Position numbers and translations under genes: made by a program. 64,000 bases of DNA from Vulcanimicrobium winogradskyi (GTDB taxonomy: Bacteria > Vulcanimicrobiota > Vulcanimicrobiia > Vulcanimicrobiales > Vulcanimicrobiaceae), in NCBI GenBank assembly GCA_003134965.1, contig PLDA01000003.1, forward strand, positions 941,565-1,005,564, in the 5' to 3' direction. Shown piece after piece: positions 25,678 to 33,812 of the stretch. The notes under the pieces were generated by a model. That model was not told the DNA's origin. It made no database searches and saw only the letters and a list, made by a program, of their open reading frames with translations. Each line of letters starts with the position of its first letter. Positions within the stretch are counted from its first letter, which is position 1.

Positions 25678-27120
25678 TCAGCGGATCAGGATCTGCGGCG
25701 TCATGACGAACACGACGTCGGTCTGTGAGTTCTGGTAGCGCGTCGATCGGAAGAGCTTGCCGAGGATCGGCAGATCGCCGAGCCCGGGGATCTTGTCGAC
25801 GAACCGCGTCTCCTGGTGCCGCAGCAGGCCGCCCATCACGATCGACTCGCCCGCGCGCGTGACGACGTCCGTCGACAGGCGGCTCGTCTTGAGCGCAGGG
25901 ACGAGGAAGCCGTTGAGCGAGACGCCGTCCTGGAAATCGAGATCGGAGACCTCCGGTGCGATCACGGTCTCGACGTTGTTCTCGCCGAGGATCGTCGGCG
26001 TCACGACGAGTTTCACGCCGAAATCCTTGTACTGGATCGCGATCTGCTGCGGACCGGTCGCCACCGGGATCGGGATCTGGCCGCCGACCAGAAAGTCGGC
26101 CTGCTTGCCGGGCATCGTCACCAGATCGGGCGACGAGAGCAGCCGCCCGTGCCCGTTCTGCAGGATCAGGTTGACGGTCGGCGCCAGCGTGATCGAGCGG
26201 AAGAACGCACCGATGGTGAGCGCGCGCCCGGCGGCGATCGGACCCGGCGCGCGACCGTTGCCGATATCGGGCGACTCGACGACCGGGAACTGCGGCCCGC
26301 CGAGCGTGTACGTCCCGTCGGGATGGAACGTCGCCGACTGCAGGTTCACCCCGAGCTGCCGTAGCGCGGTCTCGTCGACTTCCATCACGTAGACTTTGAC
26401 GGAGACCTGACTGATCGTCGCCGTCTCGAGCCGGTCGACAACTTTGCCGTCGATGGCGAGATACGGTCCGGCGAGTGCCCGCACGCGCTGCAGCACGTGC
26501 TCCGCCATCGAGCGATCCGGCACCTGACCGCTGACGATCAGGTTGCCCTTGAGGTCGCGGTCGACGCGCACGCCGGAGGTCGCCGGCGATCCGGCGAGCT
26601 CGGTCTGCAGCGGCCCAAGCGGTCGCGCGACCGTCGCCGCGTTGACGACGGTGAACTTGCCGGCCGCCGCGATCGGTTCGAACCGCGAGACGACTTCGCC
26701 GAGATGAACGAGACTCTCGCCGGTCGCGACCCCGCCGTTGATGACGATCGAGCGGTCGACGACATCGATGTGGACGTCGGGATCGGTGATCGCTCGCTGC
26801 ATCATCCGCTTGAGGCTGTCGAGGCTCTGTTCGCTGATCGTGACGTCGTACATACGCCGCCCGTCAGCGGTCCACACCAGCAGCGTCGTGCGCCCGACCG
26901 AACGGCCGCTGACCACGATCTCGGTGTTGCCGACGGCCATCACGCCGGCGATCTTTCCGTCACCGACCGCGACGCGCGTCAGGTGCGGCGTGGCGATGAC
27001 GGTCGATTCGCCCGTGCGGAGATTCACCGCTGCAGCCATGTCGGCGGAGACCGCGAACGGGGGCGCAGTGACGGCCGTCACGCTCAAGGCCGCGAGTAAC
27101 GAACGAAGACGATGGTGCAA
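25678..27120 (-). CDS. cpaC: Tad/Flp pilus outer-membrane secretin (CpaC/RcpA)
   Basis: Forms the outer-membrane pore of the Tad pilus. The start at TTG 27120 has GGGAGG six bases upstream and gives a signal peptide (MHHRLRSLLAALSVTAVTAP, cleavage near AVSA). An N-terminal pilus-assembly domain and BON-like domain (SGQVPDRSMAEHVLQRVRAL) precede the secretin core, which has RLLSSPDLVTMPGKQADFLVGG and ends PILGKLFRSTRYQNSQTDVV. 480 aa is normal. Divergent from the plus-strand arm across a 150-bp promoter region. Confidence 0.93.
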   Translation of the reverse strand: MHHRLRSLLAALSVTAVTAPPFAVSADMAAAVNLRTGESTVIATPHLTRVAVGDGKIAGVMAVGNTEIVVSGRSVGRTTLLVWTADGRRMYDVTISEQSLDSLKRMMQRAITDPDVHIDVVDRSIVINGGVATGESLVHLGEVVSRFEPIAAAGKFTVVNAATVARPLGPLQTELAGSPATSGVRVDRDLKGNLIVSGQVPDRSMAEHVLQRVRALAGPYLAIDGKVVDRLETATISQVSVKVYVMEVDETALRQLGVNLQSATFHPDGTYTLGGPQFPVVESPDIGNGRAPGPIAAGRALTIGAFFRSITLAPTVNLILQNGHGRLLSSPDLVTMPGKQADFLVGGQIPIPVATGPQQIAIQYKDFGVKLVVTPTILGENNVETVIAPEVSDLDFQDGVSLNGFLVPALKTSRLSTDVVTRAGESIVMGGLLRHQETRFVDKIPGLGDLPILGKLFRSTRYQNSQTDVVFVMTPQILIR

Positions 27121-27179
27121 AACGATTCCTCCCCTGAATGGGAGCAAAGCCCGTGTCCGCAGTATGCCAGATGACGGCG

Positions 27180-27212
27180 TTGACCGTGCGTTGACAGACC
27201 GTGGACAGACCG
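27180..27212. promoter_or_regulatory. Three 11-bp direct repeats in the Tad divergent promoter region
   Basis: TTGACCGTGCG (27180-27190), TTGACAGACCG (27191-27201) and TGGACAGACCG (27202-27212) lie head to tail with an exact 11-bp period, followed by TCAATTC. This is the geometry of an OmpR/PhoB-family regulator site. TTGACA at 27191 could also be a -35 for the plus-strand arm, but no -10 at normal spacing was seen. Confidence 0.5.
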
Positions 27213-27255
27213 TCAATTCTGCCGGAAACGTCTTTTCAGCGGTGCCGGAGCCATG

Positions 27256-27261
27256 TACGAT
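27256..27261 (+). promoter_or_regulatory. Candidate -10 box (TACGAT) for a leaderless transcript
   Basis: TACGAT ends 9 nt before the ATG at 27271 and no ribosome site is present. This supports the ATG at 27271 over the one at 27253, which would overlap the box. Confidence 0.35.
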
Positions 27262-27270
27262 GCGGCCACG

Positions 27271-27699
27271 ATGCACGTCGACACACGGTTCCCGATCGCA
27301 TTCTTCGCCGCCGTGGCTGCGCTTTGCGCGCCGGTAACGGCGCAGACTCCGAGCACGGCGCCGGTGACGGGCATCACGGTGAGCGCGACGCGCGCGGTCG
27401 GAGCGGAAGCGGTGCGCATCACCGGGACCGCTGCAGCCACGCGGCCGCTGGAAGCTGCGATCTACGCAAGGTTCTCGCAGGATCTTCCGACGGTGCTCCT
27501 GAGCCGCCGCATCATCTCGACGGACGCCACGGGCCGCTACGAGACGACGCTGCCGACCGCTCCCGCGTATTTCCGCGGTGCGATCCTCACGATCGTCGTC
27601 CGTACGATCCCCGACGGCGCCGGCGCGAGCGCGACGGTCTCCGTCGCCGCCCCCAACGTACCGGCGCCGCCGGACGACATCCCTGCATCCGTGCGCTAG
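27271..27699 (+). CDS. Secreted hypothetical protein leading the Flp operon, 142 aa
   Basis: Opens with a signal peptide MHVDTRFPIAFFAAVAALCA (cleavage after VTAQ or nearby). The mature part looks like a single Ig-like beta domain: GITVSATRAVGAEAVRITGT and DATGRYETTLPTAPAYFRGA recall carboxypeptidase-regulatory-like or adhesin folds. It ends in a Pro-rich tail. It starts the plus-strand arm, 14 bp before flp, so it may be a pilus-associated periplasmic or surface protein. No family recognised. The ATG at 27253 is an alternative start. Confidence 0.65.
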   Translation: MHVDTRFPIAFFAAVAALCAPVTAQTPSTAPVTGITVSATRAVGAEAVRITGTAAATRPLEAAIYARFSQDLPTVLLSRRIISTDATGRYETTLPTAPAYFRGAILTIVVRTIPDGAGASATVSVAAPNVPAPPDDIPASVR

Positions 27700-27713
27700 C
27701 ACAGGAGAGACTC

Positions 27714-27884
27714 ATGAAAAACGCATTCCGTTCGATCACGTCCATCTTCGGCGACGAGTCCGGCCAAGGTCTCGCCGAATACGGCCTCATCCTCGGCCTG
27801 GTCGCCATCCTCTGCATCGGCGCCGTGCTCGTGCTGAGCGGCAACGTCAAGGGCGTCCTCAGCAACGTCGGCAGCAGCATCTAA
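27714..27884 (+). CDS. flp: Flp major pilin, 56 aa
   Basis: Type IVb pilin. Leader MKNAFRSITSIFGDESG, cleavage site G/QGLAEYGLI with the Flp-specific Glu-Tyr at +5/+6, then hydrophobic LILGLVAILCIGAVLVLSGN and a short tail. AGGAGAG lies 6 nt before the ATG, the strongest ribosome site in the operon, consistent with a major subunit. Confidence 0.95.
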   Translation: MKNAFRSITSIFGDESGQGLAEYGLILGLVAILCIGAVLVLSGNVKGVLSNVGSSI

Positions 27885-27904
27885 GAACGCCTGGCGGGTT
27901 CACG

Positions 27905-28057
27905 ATGCTTCGCACGCTCCGCGACGACCGGGGACAAGGGCTCGCCGAGTACGGCCTGATCCTCGGCTTCGTCGCGGTGCTGTGCATCGCCGCGATCGCG
28001 TTCGTCGGTTCGCAAGTGTTCGCTCAATATCAGAACGTCTCGACGAACTACCCATGA
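27905..28057 (+). CDS. Second Flp-type pilin, 50 aa
   Basis: Leader MLRTLRDDRG, cleavage G/QGLAEYGLILGF, helix ending CIAAIAFVGSQVFAQ, then a short Tyr/Asn-rich tail. The core is almost identical to Flp 20 bp upstream, so a recent tandem duplication is likely, but the leader and tail differ. It has only a weak ribosome site, so it may be a minor subunit. Overlaps the peptidase gene by ATGA. Confidence 0.92.
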   Translation: MLRTLRDDRGQGLAEYGLILGFVAVLCIAAIAFVGSQVFAQYQNVSTNYP

Positions 28058-28554
28058 ACGCCGCAGCGGTCGTCCTCATCCTCGTGACCTGCACAGCGGC
28101 GCTCCTCGATGTGCGGACGCGGCGAATCCCGAACGCGCTGACGGGCATTGCGGCGCTCGCCGCGCTCGCAGTGCACGTGCCGGGCGGACCGTACGCGGTT
28201 CTCCTCTCGCTCGCCGCCATGACCGCGGCCTTTCTCATCGCGTCGCTCGCGTTCACCGCCGGCTGGTTCGGCGGCGGCGACGTCAAGCTCATCGCCGTGT
28301 GCTGCGGGTTGGCCGGCACACCGGGCGCCGTCGCGCTCGTGCTCTACGTTCTCGCCGCCGGCGCGGTCCTGGCCGTCGTCTCCGCGCTCGCGCGCGGCCG
28401 ACTGATCGCACTGCTGCGCAGCACCGCAGCAGTCGCAGCCCACGGCGCACCTGCCGCCCAGGCGGCGAGCCTGCCGTACGCGCTCGCGATCGCCGGCGGC
28501 AGCATCACGTACGTCGCGTCTTCCATCATCCCGGTCCTGAGGTTGCCCCTATGA
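28054..28554 (+). CDS. cpaA: Prepilin peptidase TadV/CpaA (A24), 166 aa
   Basis: Membrane aspartic protease that trims Flp leaders. The two catalytic aspartates are in LLDVRTRRIPN (near residue 19) and FGGGDVKLIA (the GxGD motif). About five helices. It is the short Tad-type enzyme lacking the N-methylase domain. A second A24 peptidase is encoded at the end of this arm (33206). Overlaps flp2 and cpaB by 4 bp each. Confidence 0.92.
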   Translation: MNAAAVVLILVTCTAALLDVRTRRIPNALTGIAALAALAVHVPGGPYAVLLSLAAMTAAFLIASLAFTAGWFGGGDVKLIAVCCGLAGTPGAVALVLYVLAAGAVLAVVSALARGRLIALLRSTAAVAAHGAPAAQAASLPYALAIAGGSITYVASSIIPVLRLPL

Positions 28555-29408
28555 AGAACGCTCGTCGCATCCCGCTCATCGTCGGCTTGCTGCTGGCGCT
28601 CGGAACCGGTGTGCTGCTGCTGAACTACCTCGGCTCGCTGCGCGCCTCCGCCGCCGCGGTCGAGATGAAACGCGTCTACGTCGCCTCGCGCGACGTACCG
28701 GCGCGGGCCCTTCTGTCGAGCGGTTTTCTGACCGCCGCAATCAAACCCGCGACCGAGGTCGACGCAGACGCCGTCACCGATACCAAGCAGATCGCGGGAA
28801 AGTACTCGCTGATCACGATACCGGCCGGCAGCGTCGTGACGCTCTCGAAGATCGGCGAGGGCGGCGCGAACGCGCTTCCGGCGCGGCTTCCGATCGGGAT
28901 GCGCGCGGTGAGCATCTCGATCGACCGCGTCAAAGGCGTCTCGGGGCTGATCCAGCCCGGCGATCGCGTCGACGTCGTCGCCGTTCCGCCGCGCGTCGGC
29001 AGCGAAGTCCCGCAGGCAGCGGCGATCCTGCGCGGCGTGCTCGTGCTCGCGATGGGAAACGCGATCGAGACGACCAGCGCGACGCCGGGTCCCGATAACC
29101 AGAATCTCACGACCGTGACGCTCGCGGTCACGCCGAAGCAAGTGAACCTACTGGCGTCGGCCGACATCAACACGACGCTGCGGCTCGCGCTGCGGCCCCC
29201 GAAAGAATCGATCCGCGCGTTCCCGGCCGAGCCGCTGAGACTCGGGGTCCCCGAACGGGCGCCGGCGCCCGCGCCCGTCTACGCTCCGACCCCGTTGCCG
29301 GCGCCGGCAGCGCAACCGGCCGTCGTCGCGGCCGCGAAACCCGCTGCGAGCCCGGCGTCGAACGCGGTGCCGGTGATCGAACTCGATCGCATCGACGGCC
29401 ACCGATGA
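28551..29408 (+). CDS. cpaB: Flp pilus assembly protein CpaB/RcpC
   Basis: Periplasmic, membrane-anchored assembly factor, 285 aa. N-terminal helix RIPLIVGLLLALGTGVLLLN, then a SAF domain (VYVASRDVPARALLSSGFLT) with the family motif IKPATEV, and the RcpC/CpaB C-domain (ISIDRVKGVSGLIQPGDRVD, TTVTLAVTPKQVNLLASA). The last 50 residues are Pro/Ala-rich. ATGA overlaps on both sides. Confidence 0.93.
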   Translation: MKNARRIPLIVGLLLALGTGVLLLNYLGSLRASAAAVEMKRVYVASRDVPARALLSSGFLTAAIKPATEVDADAVTDTKQIAGKYSLITIPAGSVVTLSKIGEGGANALPARLPIGMRAVSISIDRVKGVSGLIQPGDRVDVVAVPPRVGSEVPQAAAILRGVLVLAMGNAIETTSATPGPDNQNLTTVTLAVTPKQVNLLASADINTTLRLALRPPKESIRAFPAEPLRLGVPERAPAPAPVYAPTPLPAPAAQPAVVAAAKPAASPASNAVPVIELDRIDGHR

Positions 29409-31513
29409 GCCTGCGCGTTTTCGTCGTCGTCGGCGCAAAGGGCGGCGTCGGCGCGTCCTCGCTCGCGATGAAGCTGGTCGAGACGCTCCCCTCCGACGGC
29501 CCGCGTTACATCGTCGACGCCGATCTGGCCGGTCGCCGCGCGATGGCGGTCTGGTACGAGGTCGCGCAGGAGCTCGACCTCGGACGCGTCGCCGGATCCC
29601 CGGCGGTCGCGACCAAAGGGAAGCTCACGGTCGTCGAGCTGGCGCGCTCCTACGAAGACGGCTTTGTCGTCAGCGCCGACGCGGTCGCGGCGTTCGCCGC
29701 GAAGCTGCCCTCGAGCGGCTTGGTCGTCGTCGACGCTCCGCAGCCGTTCGCCGCGACGGTGCGCCCCTTCATGGTCAACGCGGCGCGGGTCGTCGTTCTC
29801 AGCGAGCCGACCCTGCTCGGCGTCGGTGCGGCCCAGTCGATGCTCGCCGCACTCGACCGCTTCGGGGTACCCAAGTCGCACGTCGCCTTCACGCTGTTCG
29901 ACCTCCGCAACACCCCCGAACTGCACGCGCGGGAGATCCAGGACTCCCTGAAGATCCCGGTCGCCGGCGAGCTGCCGACGCCGCGCGATCGCCACTTCGG
30001 CCGTGCATTCGCGAAGCTCGCCGACACGCTGGCGGCCAGCCCCGATCCGGGTCCGCTGACCACACTGCGTGCTTCGACCGCAAAGCCGATCGGCGACCGG
30101 CGCTTCGCGGCGCGCCCCGATCTTGACGCACCGGAGCCCCAAAGCTTTCCCGGCTCGTCGAGCAACGCGTCGATCTTCGCGGCACCGCCGCAGGGAGCCG
30201 ATTTCAAAGCGAACGAGAAGCTCAAGACCGAGCTCCATGCGGCGATGCTTACCAAGATCGACTTCATGGCGGCCGCGCGCGCGGATACCGACGAGAAAAA
30301 GCTGGCCGAATTGCGGCAGCAAGTCGACACGATCGCGAATGAATTCCTGGCCTCCCGCAGCGACGTCACCTCGGCCGAGCAGGCCTCGCACATTCGCCAC
30401 GAAGTGATCGAAGAAGCGCTCGGGCTGGGGCCGCTCGAGAGTCTGCTCTGCGAATCCGATATCACCGAGATCATGGTGAACGGGCACGCCAACGTATACG
30501 TCGAGCGACGCGGCAATATCGAACAGACTGCGAAACAATTCGTCGATGACGGCCAGGTTCGGCTCGTGATCGAGCGCATCATCGCGCCGCTCGGCCGCCG
30601 GCTCGACGAGTCGAGCCCGATGGTCGACGCCCGGCTCCCCGACGGCTCACGCGTCAACGCGATCATCGCGCCGCTCGCGATCGACGGCCCGACGCTGACG
30701 ATCCGCCGCTTCGGCACCAAACGCTTCGGAATCGACGACATGCTCGCGGTCGGCTCGATCACGCCGCCCGTGCTCGACTTCCTACGCGCCGCCGTAGAGG
30801 CGCGGCTCAACATCGTCGTCAGCGGCGGAACGGGCTCCGGGAAGACCACGTTGCTCAACGCGCTCTCCACCTTCATCCCCCGGCGCGACCGCATCGTCAC
30901 GATCGAGGACGCGGCCGAGCTGAAGCTCGTGCAGCCGCACGTCGTCCGCCTCGAGTCCCGGCCCCCGAATCTCGAGGGCAAGGGCGCGGTCCTGATCCGC
31001 GATCTGGTGCGCAACTCGCTGCGCATGCGGCCCGACCGCATCGTCGTCGGCGAGTGCCGTGGCGGCGAAGCGCTCGACATGCTCCAAGCGATGAACACCG
31101 GCCATGACGGTTCGCTCACCACGGTCCACGCCAACAGCGCGCGCGACGCACTCTCGCGCATCGAGACGATGGTCCTCATGGCGGGCTTCGAGCTCCCGGT
31201 GCGCGCGATCCGCGAACAGATCGCCGGTGCGGTCGACATCATCGTGCAGGTTTCGCGTCTGCGCGACGGTTCGCGGCGCGTCGTCGGCGTGAGTGAGGTC
31301 GTCGGGATGGAAGGTGACGTCGTGACGATGCAGGAGTTGGTGCGGTACCGGCAGCGTGGCGTGGACGCCCAGGGCACCGTGATCGGCGACTTCGAGCCGT
31401 GCGGGGTGCAGCCGAACTGCCTCACCCGCTTCGAGGAACTCGGGATCCCATACGATTCCGTCACCTTCCAGGCGTCGCCGATCCAGCGCGCGGAGGCGGC
31501 ATGGCTGAGGTAG
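29405..31513 (+). CDS. TadZ-TadA fusion: MinD/CpaE-like domain joined to CpaF secretion ATPase, 702 aa
   Basis: The N-terminal ~215 residues form a MinD/ParA-like domain with a degenerate P-loop GAKGGVGASS (second Lys of the deviant Walker A replaced by Ala) and a VDADLAGR strand, matching TadZ/CpaE. After a linker of about 60 residues, residues ~270-690 are CpaF/TadA: EIMVNGHANVYVERRG, Walker A GGTGSGKTT (~474-482), TIEDAAELKL (Walker B region), HVVRLESRPPN, VGECRGGEALDMLQAMNTGH. In most Tad loci these are separate proteins. So the localisation factor and the assembly ATPase are locked together here. Overlaps cpaB and tadB. Confidence 0.93.
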   Translation: MSLRVFVVVGAKGGVGASSLAMKLVETLPSDGPRYIVDADLAGRRAMAVWYEVAQELDLGRVAGSPAVATKGKLTVVELARSYEDGFVVSADAVAAFAAKLPSSGLVVVDAPQPFAATVRPFMVNAARVVVLSEPTLLGVGAAQSMLAALDRFGVPKSHVAFTLFDLRNTPELHAREIQDSLKIPVAGELPTPRDRHFGRAFAKLADTLAASPDPGPLTTLRASTAKPIGDRRFAARPDLDAPEPQSFPGSSSNASIFAAPPQGADFKANEKLKTELHAAMLTKIDFMAAARADTDEKKLAELRQQVDTIANEFLASRSDVTSAEQASHIRHEVIEEALGLGPLESLLCESDITEIMVNGHANVYVERRGNIEQTAKQFVDDGQVRLVIERIIAPLGRRLDESSPMVDARLPDGSRVNAIIAPLAIDGPTLTIRRFGTKRFGIDDMLAVGSITPPVLDFLRAAVEARLNIVVSGGTGSGKTTLLNALSTFIPRRDRIVTIEDAAELKLVQPHVVRLESRPPNLEGKGAVLIRDLVRNSLRMRPDRIVVGECRGGEALDMLQAMNTGHDGSLTTVHANSARDALSRIETMVLMAGFELPVRAIREQIAGAVDIIVQVSRLRDGSRRVVGVSEVVGMEGDVVTMQELVRYRQRGVDAQGTVIGDFEPCGVQPNCLTRFEELGIPYDSVTFQASPIQRAEAAWLR

Positions 31514-32358
31514 CACCGATCGCGATCCTGTTCGGCGCCGTCGCGGCGATCGGGCTGCTGTTCAACTCGTTCTCGGCCCCGCTGTTCGTCCGAATCGGCA
31601 AACTCGGCGCGCACTTCGAGACCGGGCTGGAAGCCGCCGGAATGCGGATCGAGCCGCAGCACTTCGCCTTCGTGCTGGCGGGCGTCTGGATCGCGATCTG
31701 GGTCGTGCTGCTGGTGGTGGTGCGCCCCGGGCCGCTGATCGGCGCGCTACTGCTCGTCGTGACAGCGGCGGCCGCGATCGGCGGCGGGCGCATGTACTTG
31801 AAGCACCGGTGCGCGAAGCGCATCTCGATGTTCACCGACCAGCTCGAAGGCTCGCTGCGCACGCTGGCCGGCGGCGTTCGCGTCGGTTTGGGTATCCGCC
31901 AGGCGCTGGTGCTCACCAGCGAGCAGAGTCGCGAACCCGCGAAGTCGGAGTTCATGCGCGTCGTCGGCCTGAGCAATCTCGGCGTCAGCATCTTGGACGC
32001 GTTCGATCAGCTCGCGCTGCGCATGACGAACACCGAGACCGCCGTCCTCGCGCGCGTCGTGCGGGTGCAGGCTCAGACCGGCGGCGATCTCGGATCGGTC
32101 CTGGAAGGCCTGGCGGGTACGATCCGCGACCGCCGCCGACTGCGGCGCCGCGTCCGCGCCATCACCGCGCAAGGACGTGCGACGGCATGGCTGCTGGGGT
32201 TGCTGCCGATCGGCGTCGGCGCGTTCGTCCTCACGCAGGACGAGCTGCGCGACTCCATGCTCCTGACGACGGTCGGCCACATCTTCTTGGCGCTCTCGCT
32301 CGGCCTCGACGCGCTCGCGATCTTCACCCTCACCCGCATCACCAGGATCGACGCGTGA
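31501..32358 (+). CDS. tadB: Tad secretion inner-membrane protein TadB
   Basis: Platform protein of the T2SS-F family, 285 aa. The ATG at 31501 lies within the last 13 nt of the ATPase gene. Two N-terminal helices, then the F-domain core (MFTDQLEGSLRTLAGGVRVG, LRMTNTETAVLARVVRVQAQ, GGDLGSVLEGLAGTIRDRRR) and two C-terminal helices. Overlaps tadC by GTGA. Confidence 0.92.
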   Translation: MAEVAPIAILFGAVAAIGLLFNSFSAPLFVRIGKLGAHFETGLEAAGMRIEPQHFAFVLAGVWIAIWVVLLVVVRPGPLIGALLLVVTAAAAIGGGRMYLKHRCAKRISMFTDQLEGSLRTLAGGVRVGLGIRQALVLTSEQSREPAKSEFMRVVGLSNLGVSILDAFDQLALRMTNTETAVLARVVRVQAQTGGDLGSVLEGLAGTIRDRRRLRRRVRAITAQGRATAWLLGLLPIGVGAFVLTQDELRDSMLLTTVGHIFLALSLGLDALAIFTLTRITRIDA

Positions 32359-33209
32359 TCGCGGTCTCGCCGTACGCCGTCGCCGGCTGCGGCATGATCT
32401 CTGCGTTCCTCATCGTGTTTTCGGCGTTTCCGGCGCGCAGCCCGATGGCGGCGCGGCTCAAGAAGCTCGAACGCATCAACGAGAAGTCGGTCCATCAGCG
32501 CATCAAGATGATCGACCACATCGTCACCAAAGAGCGTCACTCGCGCCTTCAACAGCAGCTGATCGAGGCCGGCTGGTACGGCGTCACGCCGGTCGCGATG
32601 GCGGTGCGCGGAATCGGCGCGCTCGGCATCGGCGTCGTCGTGTGCCTGATGGCGATGACGATCTTCAGCGGCAGCATCTTGGGCGTCCTGGGCGGCGCCT
32701 TCGCCGCGCTCGTCGCGTGGCGCATCCCGAGCATCATGCTCTCTCGCGCCGTCAAGGCGCGCAAGGCCAGCATCCGCCGCGATCTGCCCGACTTTCTCGA
32801 CTTTCTCGCCAGCACCGTGCAAGCCGGGCTCGCGCTCAACGCCGCGCTCGTCCAGGCAACGGACACGTCGCACGGCCCCCTGCGCGCCGAGCTCACCTCG
32901 ATGCTCGCCGAGATCCGGCTCGGCCGGCCGCGCGCGGACGCGTTCAACGCGCTCGCCGACCGGGTGAACGACGATTCGACGACCACGATGGTCACGGCGA
33001 TCGTGCAAGCGGAGAAGCTGGGCTCGAATCTCAGCCAGATTCTGAACGAGCTCTCCAAGGAGATCCGGGACCGGCGCTGGCTGCACGCCGAAGAGCGCGC
33101 GGCGCAGCTGCCGATCAAGATGATTCTGCCGATGGCGCTGTTCATGATCCCCTCGCTCTACTTGATGATCTTCGGTCCCGTCATCGCCCGGCTGGTGTCG
33201 GGCCGGTGA
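32355..33209 (+). CDS. tadC: Tad secretion inner-membrane protein TadC
   Basis: Second T2SS-F platform protein, 284 aa, start GTG 32355. The core reads RRDLPDFLDFLASTVQAGLA, LRAELTSMLAEIRLGRPRAD and QAEKLGSNLSQILNELSKEI, and ends with two helices (MILPMALFMIPSLYLMIFGP). It pairs with TadB. GTGA overlap with the following peptidase gene. Confidence 0.92.
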   Translation: MIAVSPYAVAGCGMISAFLIVFSAFPARSPMAARLKKLERINEKSVHQRIKMIDHIVTKERHSRLQQQLIEAGWYGVTPVAMAVRGIGALGIGVVVCLMAMTIFSGSILGVLGGAFAALVAWRIPSIMLSRAVKARKASIRRDLPDFLDFLASTVQAGLALNAALVQATDTSHGPLRAELTSMLAEIRLGRPRADAFNALADRVNDDSTTTMVTAIVQAEKLGSNLSQILNELSKEIRDRRWLHAEERAAQLPIKMILPMALFMIPSLYLMIFGPVIARLVSGR

Positions 33210-33811
33210 CGACGGTCCTGACGGTGCTGCTGTTCGCCGCCGCCGGCGGGATCGGTGCGGCGTTCGCGCGGGCGCTGTGCGCAACGCGATCTCCGTATGA
33301 GGGCGGGGCCCCGCCGATCGCGGTCCGGCCGTGGACGTTCGTCGCCGCGGCGGGTGGTATCGGACTCGCAGTCGCGCTGCACGGACAACCGGCCGCGCAG
33401 GTTGCCGTGCTGCTGGTCGTCGTCGTCGCGCTCGCCGGCTGCAGCGCCGCCGACCTCGCCTGCGGAGCGCTCCCCGACGCTCTCACCCTCCCGCCGCTCG
33501 TTCTCGTACTGGCGCTCGCCGCGTTCGCGCACGATCTCACGCCCGCGCTCGCCGCAGGGTTCGTCGCGCTGCCATTCGCAGCCGGTGTGCTGCTCTCGGG
33601 CGGGCGCGGTTTGGGCTGGGGCGACGTCAAGCTGGCCGCGCTCGGCGGTGCGCTCCTCGGCGCGGGCGGGGCAGCAGTCGCCTTCACGCTCGCCGCTCTC
33701 GCCGCGTACGTCGTTGCGCGCGCGACCGGCCGCATGCGCCGGCCCATCGCTTTTGGACCCTATCTCGCCGCGACGATCGCCATAACGCTCTCTTTCATGA
33801 GGACCATCTGA
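33206..33811 (+). CDS. Second A24 prepilin peptidase, 201 aa
   Basis: Another membrane aspartic peptidase. The catalytic GxGD motif is GLGWGDVKLAALGG, and the first Asp is in CSAADLACGALPD. About six helices. It lacks the cysteine-containing methylase domain of PilD. Sequence is clearly different from the 166-aa enzyme at 28054, so the two may serve different substrates (Flp versus TadE-type). Encoded directly after tadC (GTGA overlap). Confidence 0.85.
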   Translation: MTTVLTVLLFAAAGGIGAAFARALCATRSPYEGGAPPIAVRPWTFVAAAGGIGLAVALHGQPAAQVAVLLVVVVALAGCSAADLACGALPDALTLPPLVLVLALAAFAHDLTPALAAGFVALPFAAGVLLSGGRGLGWGDVKLAALGGALLGAGGAAVAFTLAALAAYVVARATGRMRRPIAFGPYLAATIAITLSFMRTI

Positions 33812-33812
33812 C

